Source of the DNA: Acidobacteriota bacterium
GTDB lineage: Bacteria > Acidobacteriota > Terriglobia > Terriglobales > Acidobacteriaceae
Length of the DNA stretch: 64,000 nucleotides
Assembly (NCBI GenBank): GCA_031296115.1
Contig: JARLGI010000124.1
Span: 1 to 64,000, forward strand
Direction of reading: 5' to 3'
Shown here: positions 1-8,097 of the stretch, piece by piece
Numbering within the stretch: position 1 is the first letter of the stretch
Layout of the letters: the number at the start of each line of letters is the position of its first letter
Translations under genes and position numbers: made by a program
The notes under the pieces: generated by a model
Seen by the model: the letters and a program-made list of their open reading frames with translations, nothing else
Databases searched by the model: none
Told to the model about the DNA's origin: nothing

Positions 1-361
1 ATGCAGCAGCGCAGAGGTACTCGCGTTAATTCTGCCGGTGCAGCGGACGGTAATCTCCTCGGGAGTTCTTACCGTTTCCAGATTCAATTCTGGGGCGGGG
101 TGCGCGACCATACAGAGCCTCCTTAGCCGGAATTTCCTTCTAGCCCTCGAAGAGCGACCATTCTACACCCAGCCTATCGTGGGCCCGAATTCCCATGGAG
201 ACCGGGTGCCAGCGGGATAGAGAGCCAGGGCGGTTGCAGAAACAGCTCGGTTCTGGGATTACGTGTGATATGGCGATTTATCAACAGTGAATCCAAAGCC
301 AGCAGGTGTCCCGTATGTGACTACCCACTCGTGCAGTTAGGCTGAGCCTCTGCGAGTCGGT
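1..361. other. Gap with no supported gene
   Basis: I see no convincing coding sequence, RNA gene or terminator here. Short open frames exist but lack a ribosome binding site or recognisable protein. The left window edge may cut a neighbouring gene, but no long frame runs off it. Confidence 0.4.
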
Positions 362-1339
362 CTACGGTACCGTCGTAGTCGGGGGCGAAAGCAACCGTTC
401 ACACTCTGTGACTTTCGGATCATTGTCCCCTAGTGATTTCCTGACATTGAGCACCACGTGGCATTGACGACCGGCTTCTTCGGGTTGATGTGCGCTGACC
501 GCGATCTTGGCGAGCATCCACGAATCCTCGGCGATTGCGCGGGAATAAACATCTTGTGCGCTGGGCATCGTTACCGCAGCCTTGTAGTTCTTTTGGTAAA
601 TCGAGACTGCCTTCTGCAATCTATCGCGGGCCAGCTCAGGCTTGTTTGACTCGAAGTACAAAACGCCGATGGCACTGAGAGAAGCGGCGGCTTCGGGAGA
701 ATCCTTGTGGTCTTTCTGCAGGCTGAGTGCATCTGTGTATTGTTGCTCGGCATCGCCAAAGCGTTTCTGCTTGCGATCCAATGCCCCCATTGACATCGCC
801 CATTGCCAATGCTCTGAAACGTGTTGAGGGGCAGGTGCGGCGGACGACAACAGGGTATGCGCATTCTGTAATGCCTGTTCCGTCTCTGAAAGGTTTGAAG
901 CATTCAGCGCGGTTTGTGCTCGGTCCATTGCCGCCCAGAATTTGTCTTGGAAAACAACTTCGGCTTTGTCTTCAACATCGTGGTTAGCGGGATTTCCAAA
1001 CCTCACAACAACCAGAGTGACTGCCGAAACTGGTTGTCCGTTCAACTCGAAGGGAGCGTACTTCCAGTTACGCACAACCGCGATAGCCGCTTGCACTAGC
1101 ATAGGATGCCCGCGCACTACCCGCAAAGTAGAGACGCTCCCACTCGGATCAATGGAAATTTGAAGGATCACGTTCCCCTGTATTCGGGCCGCCTGTGCAA
1201 GGGGAGGATATTCGGGAGCGGGGCTGCTCTTCAGGTGTGTCGCTGCTGCGTCCGAAGGAACGCGGACGTGTGTGGTTTGGGCAGCGACTGAAGAACCGAA
1301 TGCGACCACTAGGAAAACGAAGAACCAGTAGCGAGCCAT
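362..1339 (-). CDS. Secreted TonB C-terminal / TPR protein
   Basis: Protein of 325 aa. A signal peptide (MARYWFFVFL start, ending near VAAQ) is followed by a TonB C-terminal-type domain at about residues 35-115 (PEYPPLAQAARIQGNVIL, then NWKYAPFELNGQPV). The second half is alpha-helical with TPR-like repeats. TonB C-terminal domains contact outer-membrane receptors, but this protein has no long Pro-rich spacer and looks fully exported, so it is probably a periplasmic TonB-like protein rather than a classical energy transducer. The start was chosen at the ATG just before the hydrophobic leader; the frame stays open 49 codons upstream without a leader. No operon partner is adjacent. Confidence 0.8.
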   Translation of the reverse strand: MARYWFFVFLVVAFGSSVAAQTTHVRVPSDAAATHLKSSPAPEYPPLAQAARIQGNVILQISIDPSGSVSTLRVVRGHPMLVQAAIAVVRNWKYAPFELNGQPVSAVTLVVVRFGNPANHDVEDKAEVVFQDKFWAAMDRAQTALNASNLSETEQALQNAHTLLSSAAPAPQHVSEHWQWAMSMGALDRKQKRFGDAEQQYTDALSLQKDHKDSPEAAASLSAIGVLYFESNKPELARDRLQKAVSIYQKNYKAAVTMPSAQDVYSRAIAEDSWMLAKIAVSAHQPEEAGRQCHVVLNVRKSLGDNDPKVTECERLLSPPTTTVP

Positions 1340-1605
1340 ACAGTGAAGTGTATTTCGGATCAGTGCTTTGCGCGAGAGTTTCGCTCCAGCAGGTTGCCTG
1401 CGGCTCACGATTGCTGTTGTAAACAGCCGATTACACTCACAATCCTGCTCCGCCCGATTGCTTGTGTAATGGCGATCTATCAACATCCATCGCCTACAGC
1501 TCCCCGATTGGAGCAGGTGCTGTCGTCCCGTGCTTCTTCCAAATGTTCAAGGAGAGGTGGTAGATTGGCATCCTTGCCGAATCGGGCGCGCCTGTGGAGG
1601 GGAAG

Positions 1606-2097
1606 ATGCCGACTCAAACACTTGACCCAATTTTCCAAGAATTGCTGCGAGGGCGCTACATCGCTGCACTTGGGACCGAGAACGCGGACGGGACCATCCA
1701 CCTGACTGCGGTCTGGTATCTCTTCGAGGATAGCTATTTATTCATCGCGACCTCTTCCAAAAGTCGGAAGGCTCGCAATATCACGGCGCGGGCAAGGGCC
1801 TCACTGATGGTGGACGTGCGAAAACCGGGAGCCGAGCGAGGTGTCAACGGGGCCGGGAAAGCTGAACTGATTTCAGGCGAGCAGTCTGAAGAGATAAACC
1901 GGCGCATACACAGCCGATATATGAGTGCAGCAGCGATGACCGATCCCCACGTCGGGCCTGTGTTTGCATCCTTTGATGATGTCACCATAAGAATCACGCC
2001 CGGTTCGTGGACTGCGTGGGACATGGCGGTGCTGGACGCCCAAGCCTTTGGAGGACGATTGGGCGGAACTCCCGGATACCTTCTATCGCTGGATTGA
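1606..2097 (+). CDS. Pyridoxamine 5'-phosphate oxidase-fold protein (PPOX class)
   Basis: Protein of 163 aa with a split-barrel flavin/F420-binding fold. An early block carries AALGTENADGTIHLTAVWYL and FIATSSKSRKARNI, the usual PPOX strand pattern (general family knowledge). Such proteins bind FMN, F420 or heme and reduce small substrates; the cofactor cannot be told from sequence alone. The ATG at 1606 sits behind GGAGGGG, so it is preferred over the GTG at 1594. It stands alone, transcribed away from the upstream TonB/TPR gene. Confidence 0.8.
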   Translation: MPTQTLDPIFQELLRGRYIAALGTENADGTIHLTAVWYLFEDSYLFIATSSKSRKARNITARARASLMVDVRKPGAERGVNGAGKAELISGEQSEEINRRIHSRYMSAAAMTDPHVGPVFASFDDVTIRITPGSWTAWDMAVLDAQAFGGRLGGTPGYLLSLD

Positions 2098-2200
2098 GAT
2101 TGGTGACGGTCAATGAGCGCAATGGTTACGACAGTGGGCGCAAGGAGCATCACGTCCACTCTCCGGCCACGCGCCATTGTCAACTGTTGAGAACAGCCGT

Positions 2201-2344
2201 AGGTGTTGAAAAAGTCCGTTTTTCTGAAAATCGAATCAAAACGGGTGACCAGAAATGTATACGAGGTCGGAGAAGATCGTTTATAGGGCATCCTAGCGCG
2301 ACGTTTTTTCAGCGCGATCTCTGCGAGCGAGTTTTTCAACAGCC
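2201..2344. mobile_element. MITE-like element with 8-bp target duplication
   Basis: A 144-bp non-coding segment with imperfect terminal inverted repeats. The left end reads AGGTGTTGAAAAAGTC and the right end, reverse-complemented, GGCTGTTGAAAAACTC (13 of 16 matching). It is bordered on both sides by the exact 8-bp direct repeat ACAGCCGT (2193-2200 and 2345-2352). TIRs, a TSD and no internal transposase are the defining marks of a MITE. The parent transposase family is not identified; 8-bp duplications occur in several IS families. Confidence 0.7.
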
Positions 2345-2424
2345 ACAGCCGTTATCACAAGTTTGCGCCGTCTGTTCGCATACGCGCAACAGCCGATTAC
2401 ATTCAAACACCCCGAAGCCAACCC

Positions 2425-2672
2425 CCAGCCCCGTCGCCATGCCGTCGAAAGCCGCATTTTTGGCTTGAAAACCTGCAATTCGGCCTTGGCGCAGCCTGTT
2501 GATGTTAATGACAAGGTGTCCTGCAAGGACGCTGTTACCACCTAACGCATAGATTTACTGGCATCCGCACACTCGCCTTTTTTAGCGAAAAATTGCCAGA
2601 GTCGCATCTATGACGGACAAGGCGGGGTATGCCTGAGGGGGGCACCTACGGTGCAAAAAAGAATGCTTCGCA
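2425..2672. repeat. Diverged dispersed repeat, copy 1
   Basis: Shares long matches with 5471-5708 in the same orientation, including CGTCGCCATGCCGTCGAAAG, CTCGGCCTTGGCGCAG-like and TGTCCTGCA blocks, and ends in a poly-A/GAAT motif. The match fades through indels, so this looks like an old repeat or IS remnant. No intact gene is visible in either copy. Confidence 0.65.
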
Positions 2673-2949
2673 ACGGTGAAATACCAAGCGCAAGGGCCTT
2701 TCACCTGTGCGGACGTGCCAGCTCCTTGTGTACCAGTTTCTCTAACATTTGCCCTGGTACAAAATTCGCCGGTCACGTCAACAGATTGGAGCTTTGCGTT
2801 ACCTCCCGTTGGCCGACAATACATCCAGCGTCGTGGCAATCTTTCCAACCCGCTGCACAGGCTATAATTGCGCGCACAGATGCCTCTTACCTGGAGTCCG
2901 GGCGCTTGTAATGACAACTCTGTGGGGTATCAACGAGACTCGGGAGCAC

Positions 2950-2977
2950 AAAAAAGCCGGGCACCGAAGTGCCCGGC
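2950..2977 (-). terminator. Rho-independent terminator of the 3010-4341 gene
   Basis: On the minus strand GCCGGGCAC-TTCG-GTGCCCGGC forms a perfect 9-bp stem with a UUCG tetraloop followed by six U. It lies about 30 nt downstream of the stop codon of the secreted-protein gene. Confidence 0.9.
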
Positions 2978-3009
2978 AGGGGAGGTGGGAGTGACACGTC
3001 ACATCGGGT

Positions 3010-4341
3010 TTAGTAGGGAGGTCCAAAGTAGAAGCCGGCAGAACCCTCGCCGTAACTCCAGCAGGAAGGGGGGCCTGCGGTGCAGCCGACGGGGTGCGGA
3101 GCCTGTCCGAGTGTGTGTTCGTTCGGCCAGCTATAGATGCCTCCGTTGAACGGATTGCGCCGGAACCAATCCAGCGTGCAGGTGTTCTGCAGGGTGTAGG
3201 TGTAGGGACCACCACCGGTGCTGAGAGGGACGTTCCAAATCACATCGGGGGCGGCCATTGCCTCGATACAATCTCCGGTCTCCAAGTTAGCCTGTGCGAA
3301 CGATACCGACCCGTCAACATACGGCGATACGTTGGTGTCGACGAACGGGTCGTTGACCAACTCGGAGATTTCATGGGACAGGACCATGGTGTCCTCTCCG
3401 AAGGCCCCGAACGGGTTGTCCTCGCTGTGAGCGATGTAGGTGCTCCACCCCCACACCAGGACGCCCGGACCATTGATGTCCGTGTTGGGCTGAGCGGTGT
3501 GGTAGCCCAGAATGCAGCAGCCTCCGCTGGAGGGGTCGAACGCGGTTAGGTAGTCGGTGACTATGACCGGCGCCGTGGTGTTCGCCGGAGCTTCGGTGGC
3601 AAGGATGAACGCGAAGTTGTTGGAGATGGTGTTGATGTTGAAGACGGGGAAGTTGTTGCCCATCGAGTCGCAGCAGGCAAAGGTCCAGTCGCCGTTGTTG
3701 AACTCCAGGAACTGGATCCAGACGACGCCCGAGCTGGTAGCGTTTAACTCGGTGTGCCAGTTGCCGTAGGTGTGATAAGCGACCCGCTGTGCCGTGTCAA
3801 CGATCTGGCCGGTATCGGCCGGAGGGCCTGGGTAAGTAGTCGTCGCATCATACAGCGGCGACTCGGTGATCAGGGTCATGTCGTCGCCCTGAGGGTCATT
3901 CGGGATGGTGGGATCGTATTCCGCGACCTGGACGCCGCCGACCAGCAGGACCGTGATCAAAGGAATCAGCTGGGTGTTGAGGGTCGTGGTCCCACCGTTG
4001 GTCGGCGAACCGCCGACCGTCGCGAAGGGGTAGATGCTGTTGCGCGACCCTGTGATGAACCAGCCCTGGAAGTACGGAACGGTGTTGACTACACCGGGGA
4101 TGTACCCGTCCTTGGGGGCCTTCCCGGCGTTGGCCCGGATCTTCTGGTTCATGGCGTAAGTCAGATGGTTCTGCGCCTTGAACGATGCCAGGGAGTGCGG
4201 GTCAAACTTCGCACCCTGGATGGTGGGGACCGGCTTGCCCGATGTGGTCCTCGGTACGGTCTTGTAGACCGTGGCGGCGAATGCCCCAACGGCTGCCAGG
4301 GTCAACGCCAGTAGGGTTAGCAAACTCAAAAGCTTTCGCAT
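3010..4341 (-). CDS. Large secreted protein of unknown function with HExxE motif
   Basis: Protein of 443 aa. The ATG at 4341 follows a GAGAGGAA ribosome binding site and opens a clear signal peptide (MRKLLSLLTLLALTL, cleavage near AFAA). The mature part is rich in Asn, Thr, Gly and aromatics. It carries the segment MVLSHEISELVNDPFVD at about residue 335, reminiscent of metal-binding helices in secreted proteins; the third ligand position is E rather than the H of HExxH, so protease activity is not established. Several Cys suggest disulfides. It has its own strong terminator. I do not recognise the family. Confidence 0.8.
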   Translation of the reverse strand: MRKLLSLLTLLALTLAAVGAFAATVYKTVPRTTSGKPVPTIQGAKFDPHSLASFKAQNHLTYAMNQKIRANAGKAPKDGYIPGVVNTVPYFQGWFITGSRNSIYPFATVGGSPTNGGTTTLNTQLIPLITVLLVGGVQVAEYDPTIPNDPQGDDMTLITESPLYDATTTYPGPPADTGQIVDTAQRVAYHTYGNWHTELNATSSGVVWIQFLEFNNGDWTFACCDSMGNNFPVFNINTISNNFAFILATEAPANTTAPVIVTDYLTAFDPSSGGCCILGYHTAQPNTDINGPGVLVWGWSTYIAHSEDNPFGAFGEDTMVLSHEISELVNDPFVDTNVSPYVDGSVSFAQANLETGDCIEAMAAPDVIWNVPLSTGGGPYTYTLQNTCTLDWFRRNPFNGGIYSWPNEHTLGQAPHPVGCTAGPPSCWSYGEGSAGFYFGPPY

Positions 4342-4436
4342 AATACGATGTTCCTCTCTTCGCAATGGAGTGGCGCGATCGGATGAGGAGCGCGCTTGCG
4401 GGCTGGACTCAATTCGCCAGCCGGATTCCTGCCAGT

Positions 4437-4458
4437 GCCGGAGACTCTGCACTCCGGC
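4437..4458 (-). terminator. Weak hairpin after the PEP-CTERM gene
   Basis: GCCGGAG and CTCCGGC form a 7-bp stem with an 8-nt loop, 28 nt downstream of the PEP-CTERM gene stop. There is no U run, so it may be an RNA stabiliser or attenuator rather than an intrinsic terminator. Confidence 0.35.
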
Positions 4459-4485
4459 GGCGACATGCGACGAAGGGCCCTGTGT

Positions 4486-5199
4486 TTACCGGCTCAGCTT
4501 GCGACGAAGCACGCCGGCCATACCGAGCAGTCCGCTGCCCAGCAGCACCAGCGAGCTGGGCTCAGGAGTAGTAACCCCGTAGCCGATGCTGATGGCGTCA
4601 ATGGCGAAGTCATCGTTGGAATACGGCGGGTTCGCATCGCTGCTGATGGTGAACTCGACGGTCGAGATGTTGTCGCCGCTCGTGTCCCCGATGCCCAGGA
4701 ACAGGGCCGAGCCGTTTTCCAAACTGTTGCTGACGCCGTTCTCGGTCAAGCTGAAGAGCGGGTTGCCGGACGAGTCAAACGCCACGAGATAGGCCGTGAA
4801 CGGACCGTAGAAATCAGCCTGAATGGAAAAACCAACCGACCCTACGGGATGCAAGAACACCATGGCCATCGGACCCAGTCCACCGATGCCGAAGGCGGAA
4901 TTGCCAGTCCAGATCAGGTTCTCGCCGTAGTCGAAGTTGCCGATCCAGGTAGAGCCTTCCTGCGCCGTCAGGAACTGGGAACCGTTAATGTTGCCCACCA
5001 GGCCGGCGTTGGTTCCGCTGAAAGAGGTCACGAACTGAGGGGTGTTGACGATGGTGCCGGGAGGCGCGATCTGGCCCCAGTCATAATAGTCGGACGGGTT
5101 CTGTTGAACCCGCGTGGAATAGGTGGTGAAATTGTCGGCGCTGGCGTACGTGCCCAGACACAGCACCGCAATGGTCAACAGCAAAAGGGTTTTCTTCAC
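4486..5199 (-). CDS. PEP-CTERM sorting domain protein
   Basis: Protein of 237 aa starting with GTG behind AGGAGGG. A signal peptide (MKKTLLLLTIAVLCLG) is followed by a beta-rich Gly/Ser/Asn body. The C-terminus is a textbook PEP-CTERM tripartite signal: TPEPSSLVLLGSGLLGMAG then basic VLRRKLSR. Such proteins are exported, cleaved by exosortase and tied to exopolysaccharide or the cell surface (established for the family). No exosortase gene is in the window. It lies upstream of, and in the same direction as, the large secreted protein at 3010-4341, so the two may be co-expressed surface proteins. Confidence 0.9.
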   Translation of the reverse strand: MKKTLLLLTIAVLCLGTYASADNFTTYSTRVQQNPSDYYDWGQIAPPGTIVNTPQFVTSFSGTNAGLVGNINGSQFLTAQEGSTWIGNFDYGENLIWTGNSAFGIGGLGPMAMVFLHPVGSVGFSIQADFYGPFTAYLVAFDSSGNPLFSLTENGVSNSLENGSALFLGIGDTSGDNISTVEFTISSDANPPYSNDDFAIDAISIGYGVTTPEPSSLVLLGSGLLGMAGVLRRKLSR

Positions 5200-5470
5200 T
5201 GTCCCTCCTGAATGGTAATTTTGGTTTTAGCTACCCCGTGCGCGGCACTATACACCTATTCAGCTATTCCAGCGGATAATTATTTTCCTTGGCCGGGCCC
5301 GTGACCCGGGGCGCCGTCCCGGCTGGCCCAATTCGAGTCCCCCAACTCCTGACCACGGCCTTCCCATCCGGTTTTCTCAGACACTCCTCCGTCCCCTCTT
5401 GGCTCTGAATCGATTTCCCGGCCACGGCCTCATAGTTGTTGAGATCAGGGTCAGCATGACGGTTCCCGTC

Positions 5471-5708
5471 AGCCCAGCGCCGTCGCCATGCCGTCGAAAG
5501 CCGCATTTTTACCTTGAAAACCTGCAACTCGGCCTTGGCGCAGACTGTTGATGAAAATGACAAGATGTCCTGCAGGATGCTGCACAGATTTCCTGGCATC
5601 CGCGCCCTCGCCTTTTGCGGCAAAATTCTGTGCGCTGGATATGTGCGCAAGCTGGCCGGGTGCCGCGCTTGGGGGGTGCCCCCGCCCCCAAAAAGAATTC
5701 CTTCCGCC
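5471..5708. repeat. Diverged dispersed repeat, copy 2
   Basis: Direct-orientation partner of 2425-2672. Longest shared words include GTCGCCATGCCGTCGAAAGC and AAAACCTGCAA. Together the two copies bracket the two secreted-protein genes at 3010-5199, so recombination between them could delete or duplicate that module. Confidence 0.65.
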
Positions 5709-6033
5709 CCGCGCTGTGGGAACGTCTAAAACTGGATGTGACGACGCGCCGGTCTGAGTGTTCGCCACAGGCGCACAGACACCCTGTAGCGGGCCACTGC
5801 GGGCTGTAGGACGCGCCGTTGACATCGGGGACAGAGAGATGCATCCTAAAAACCACTGGCACACTGGCGAGCACGAGCGTTGTGCTGGTGTCAGTTCTGG
5901 TGTCAGTTGGGTTTTCGTTCCAGCGCAGAGTCGTGCGGAACGGTGCGGAGTCGGAATTGTTCAAACCCCTGTCAATACAGGGTTCTTGCGCAATCGTGCC
6001 GAACGATGCAAGTGGGCGCGCATGGCACAGAAG

Positions 6034-6074
6034 GCATTAAAAGTGCGTTGCTCTACCAACTGAGCTACGGGCCC
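6034..6074 (-). pseudogene. Truncated tRNA-Lys(UUU), 5' half only
   Basis: On the minus strand the sequence begins GGGCCCGTAGCTCAGTTGGT and continues AGAGCAACGCACTTTTAATGC. This gives a bacterial tRNA-Lys acceptor 5' strand, D-arm and anticodon loop (CTTTTAA, anticodon UUU). The match stops just after the anticodon loop: no variable loop, no TTCGA T-arm and no 3' acceptor strand follow within 700 nt. This is a tRNA fragment, as left when an element integrates at a tRNA gene and later decays, or by a rearrangement. Confidence 0.7.
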
Positions 6075-6125
6075 ACATTCATTAATCTACCACAGCAAAT
6101 TGACAAACCTGGTGGAGGAGAAACC

Positions 6126-6545
6126 TTGAAATTGCGCACTCTCATCGTCGTTGCCATCATTCTGTCATTCGCCACTCTGTGCGTGTCTCAGGCCCAGGAC
6201 AAGATAAAGACCGCTGAAGCCGCGTCCGAAGCCTGGCTGAAGTTTGTGGACTCAGGTGACTATTCGCAAAGCTGGCAGGACGCGTCTTCGCTGTTCAAAG
6301 CTGCCGTGAGCGAAACAGATTGGGAGCATAAGCTCAAGGCGGCGCGCGGACCTCTGGGCGCCTTGTTCTCCCGCAAGCTGAAGTCGGCGGAGTACAAGAC
6401 GCAACTTCCAGGAGCGCCGGACGGCCAGTACGTGGTCATCCAATACGACAGCAGCTTCGCGAACAAAAAATCGGCGGTAGAGACCGTCACCCCAATGCTC
6501 GACAAGGACGGCAAATGGCACGTGTCGGGCTATTTCATTCGATGA
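6126..6545 (+). CDS. Secreted DUF4019 domain protein
   Basis: Protein of 139 aa. The proposed start is TTG at 6126, 6 nt after a strong GGTGGAGGAG ribosome binding site; no ATG fits the leader. A signal peptide (MKLRTLIVVAIILSFATLC) precedes the DUF4019 domain, recognised by AWLKFVDSGDYSQSW, the APLG-like GPLGALFSRKL block, and FANKKSAVETVTPMLDKDG near the C-terminus. The fold is a small NTF2-like-sized exported domain; its role is unknown. Monocistronic, lying between the tRNA remnant and the NDH-2 gene. Confidence 0.85.
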   Translation: MKLRTLIVVAIILSFATLCVSQAQDKIKTAEAASEAWLKFVDSGDYSQSWQDASSLFKAAVSETDWEHKLKAARGPLGALFSRKLKSAEYKTQLPGAPDGQYVVIQYDSSFANKKSAVETVTPMLDKDGKWHVSGYFIR

Positions 6546-6610
6546 AGGGTTGGCGATCCCGGCAAGCGAAGTTGTCACCAAACCTCACATAAGCGCATCA
6601 CATCGTTTAG

Positions 6611-8002
6611 ATGATGCCGGATGGCAAACCTCCGAGGGTGGTAATCGTTGGCGGCGGTTTCGGCGGTCTGCAAGCGGCTGAAAACCTCGCCCGTCTGCCC
6701 GTGCTGATCACACTGGTGGACCGCAAGAACCATCACACGTTTCAGCCACTGCTCTACCAGGTAGCTACCGGAGGTTTGTCCCCTGGTGAAATTGCCGCGC
6801 CCATCCGCGAGATTCTGGCCAAACATCAGAACGTGGAAGTTCTGCTGGGCGAGGTGACCGGCTTTGATCTCGAACGCCGCGTGGCAAAGCTCCAAGGATT
6901 CGAACTCCCCTATGATTACCTGATCGTTGCCGCTGGCGCGTCCCACGCCTACTTCGGGCATGATGAATGGGAGCCGCTGGCGCCCGGCCTGAAGACGGTC
7001 GAAGATGCGCTGGAGATTCGCCGGCGGGTGTTGCTGGTGTACGAACTGGCTGAGCGTGAGGCCGCGCTGACCGGACACCGTCCGCTGTTGAACTTTGTCA
7101 TCGTCGGTGGTGGTCCTACCGGCGTCGAACTGGCGGGAACCCTGGCCGAGGTCGCGCGCAAGTCACTGGCTCACAACTTCCGCAACATTGATCCGGCGAG
7201 AACCCGTATTTTGCTCGTGGAAGCCGGCCCAGGCGTGCTGGCCGCATATCCGCCGGACTTGCAGCGCAGCGCCGCGAAGCAGTTGCAGCATCTGGGCGTC
7301 GAGGTCCACACGAACTCGGCAGTAACCGATGTGCGCCTCGGCGAGGTCCGCGTGGGCGAGGAGATCATGCCTGCGGCAATCGTGTTGTGGGCGGCGGGAG
7401 TTTCGGCATCGCCTCTCGGCCGAGCTCTGGGAGTGCCAGTGAACAGCGCTGGACGTGTCCTCGTCGAGCCGGACCTCAGTATTCCCGGACATCGCGACGT
7501 ATTCGTCATCGGCGACCTAGCCAGCATGAGAGACGCTGCGGGAAAGCAACTGCCGGGCATAGCTCCGGTGGCCATGCAGCAAGGCCGGGCCGTGGCCAGG
7601 CAAATCGCGGATGATCTTGCCGGCAAGCCCCGCGGGAAATTTCATTACGCAGACAAGGGCTCGCTGGCCACAATCGGACGAGCGGCCGCCGTCGCACAGT
7701 TCGGCAAGGTGCATATTTCTGGCTTCCTAGCGTGGCTGTCGTGGCTGTTCATCCACATTTTCTTCCTGATTGGGTTCCGTAACCGTGTCGTCGTCATGTT
7801 CCAGTGGGCCTGGAGCTATCTCACCTATGAGCGCTGGGCGCGGCTGATTACCGGCGAGTCGCCGACTTCCAAGGTGACTTCGATGCAGTACGTCGAAGAG
7901 TCGGAAGCGAATGCCGAGGGTGAGAGCTCGCGGCTGGCAAAGGAATCTTCCGATAGATCCGCCGCTAAAGCTGGTGCTCCTGCGATTCGCAAAATTAGTT
8001 GA
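6611..8002 (+). CDS. ndh: Type II NADH dehydrogenase (NDH-2)
   Basis: Flavoprotein of 463 aa that passes electrons from NADH to the quinone pool at the inner membrane without pumping protons. The N-terminal FAD-binding Rossmann motif is VVIVGGGFGGLQAAENL, followed by NHHTFQPLLYQVATGGLSP, typical of NDH-2. The NADH-binding motif is VIVGGGPTGVELAGTLAE (about residue 160). The second FAD block is VFVIGDLASM. The C-terminal amphipathic/hydrophobic region (WLSWLFIHIFFLIGFRNR) is the membrane anchor. Two ATGs are tandem at 6611 and 6614; either may be used. The C-terminal tail is Ser/Ala-rich. Confidence 0.93.
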   Translation: MMPDGKPPRVVIVGGGFGGLQAAENLARLPVLITLVDRKNHHTFQPLLYQVATGGLSPGEIAAPIREILAKHQNVEVLLGEVTGFDLERRVAKLQGFELPYDYLIVAAGASHAYFGHDEWEPLAPGLKTVEDALEIRRRVLLVYELAEREAALTGHRPLLNFVIVGGGPTGVELAGTLAEVARKSLAHNFRNIDPARTRILLVEAGPGVLAAYPPDLQRSAAKQLQHLGVEVHTNSAVTDVRLGEVRVGEEIMPAAIVLWAAGVSASPLGRALGVPVNSAGRVLVEPDLSIPGHRDVFVIGDLASMRDAAGKQLPGIAPVAMQQGRAVARQIADDLAGKPRGKFHYADKGSLATIGRAAAVAQFGKVHISGFLAWLSWLFIHIFFLIGFRNRVVVMFQWAWSYLTYERWARLITGESPTSKVTSMQYVEESEANAEGESSRLAKESSDRSAAKAGAPAIRKIS

Positions 8003-8097
8003 CGTAGTCTGCCGCTGGCAAGCGTTAGGGATTGGACTGGCGGAACGCCGACTGGGCTACGGCGCTACTCGCCAACCAAGGTCGCGCAGCGCCTCAG

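Larger units (their letters stand above)
2098..2949. other. Gene-free, repeat-rich region
   Basis: About 850 bases with no convincing gene. It holds a MITE-like element (2201-2344) and one copy of a diverged repeat (2425-2672) whose partner is at 5471-5708. A 19-base word, AACAGCCGATTACAYTCAM, near 2388 also occurs near 1425, suggesting further repeat debris. Open frames on both strands lack ribosome binding sites and recognisable protein. Confidence 0.55.
5200..6125. other. Gene-free region with repeat and tRNA remnant
   Basis: About 925 bases without a convincing gene. It contains repeat copy 2 (5471-5708), the 5' half of a tRNA-Lys (6034-6074, minus) and, near 5888-5908, two tandem GGTGTCAGTT words. 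A TATAGT box on the minus strand (5247-5252) might serve the PEP-CTERM gene but lacks a good -35. The mixture looks like an old integration or recombination scar. Confidence 0.5.

Noticed and set aside
2582-2917. Minus-strand 111-codon frame
   Set aside because: No ribosome binding site, no recognisable family, and most of it overlaps the dispersed repeat.
5300-5345. Possible tRNA T-arm (ATTCGAGTCC) as missing half of the tRNA-Lys
   Set aside because: Stems do not pair and the acceptor 3' strand is absent.
5469-5964. Overlapping minus-strand frames of 130-150 codons
   Set aside because: They run over repeat copy 2, differ in frame and have no conserved protein pattern.
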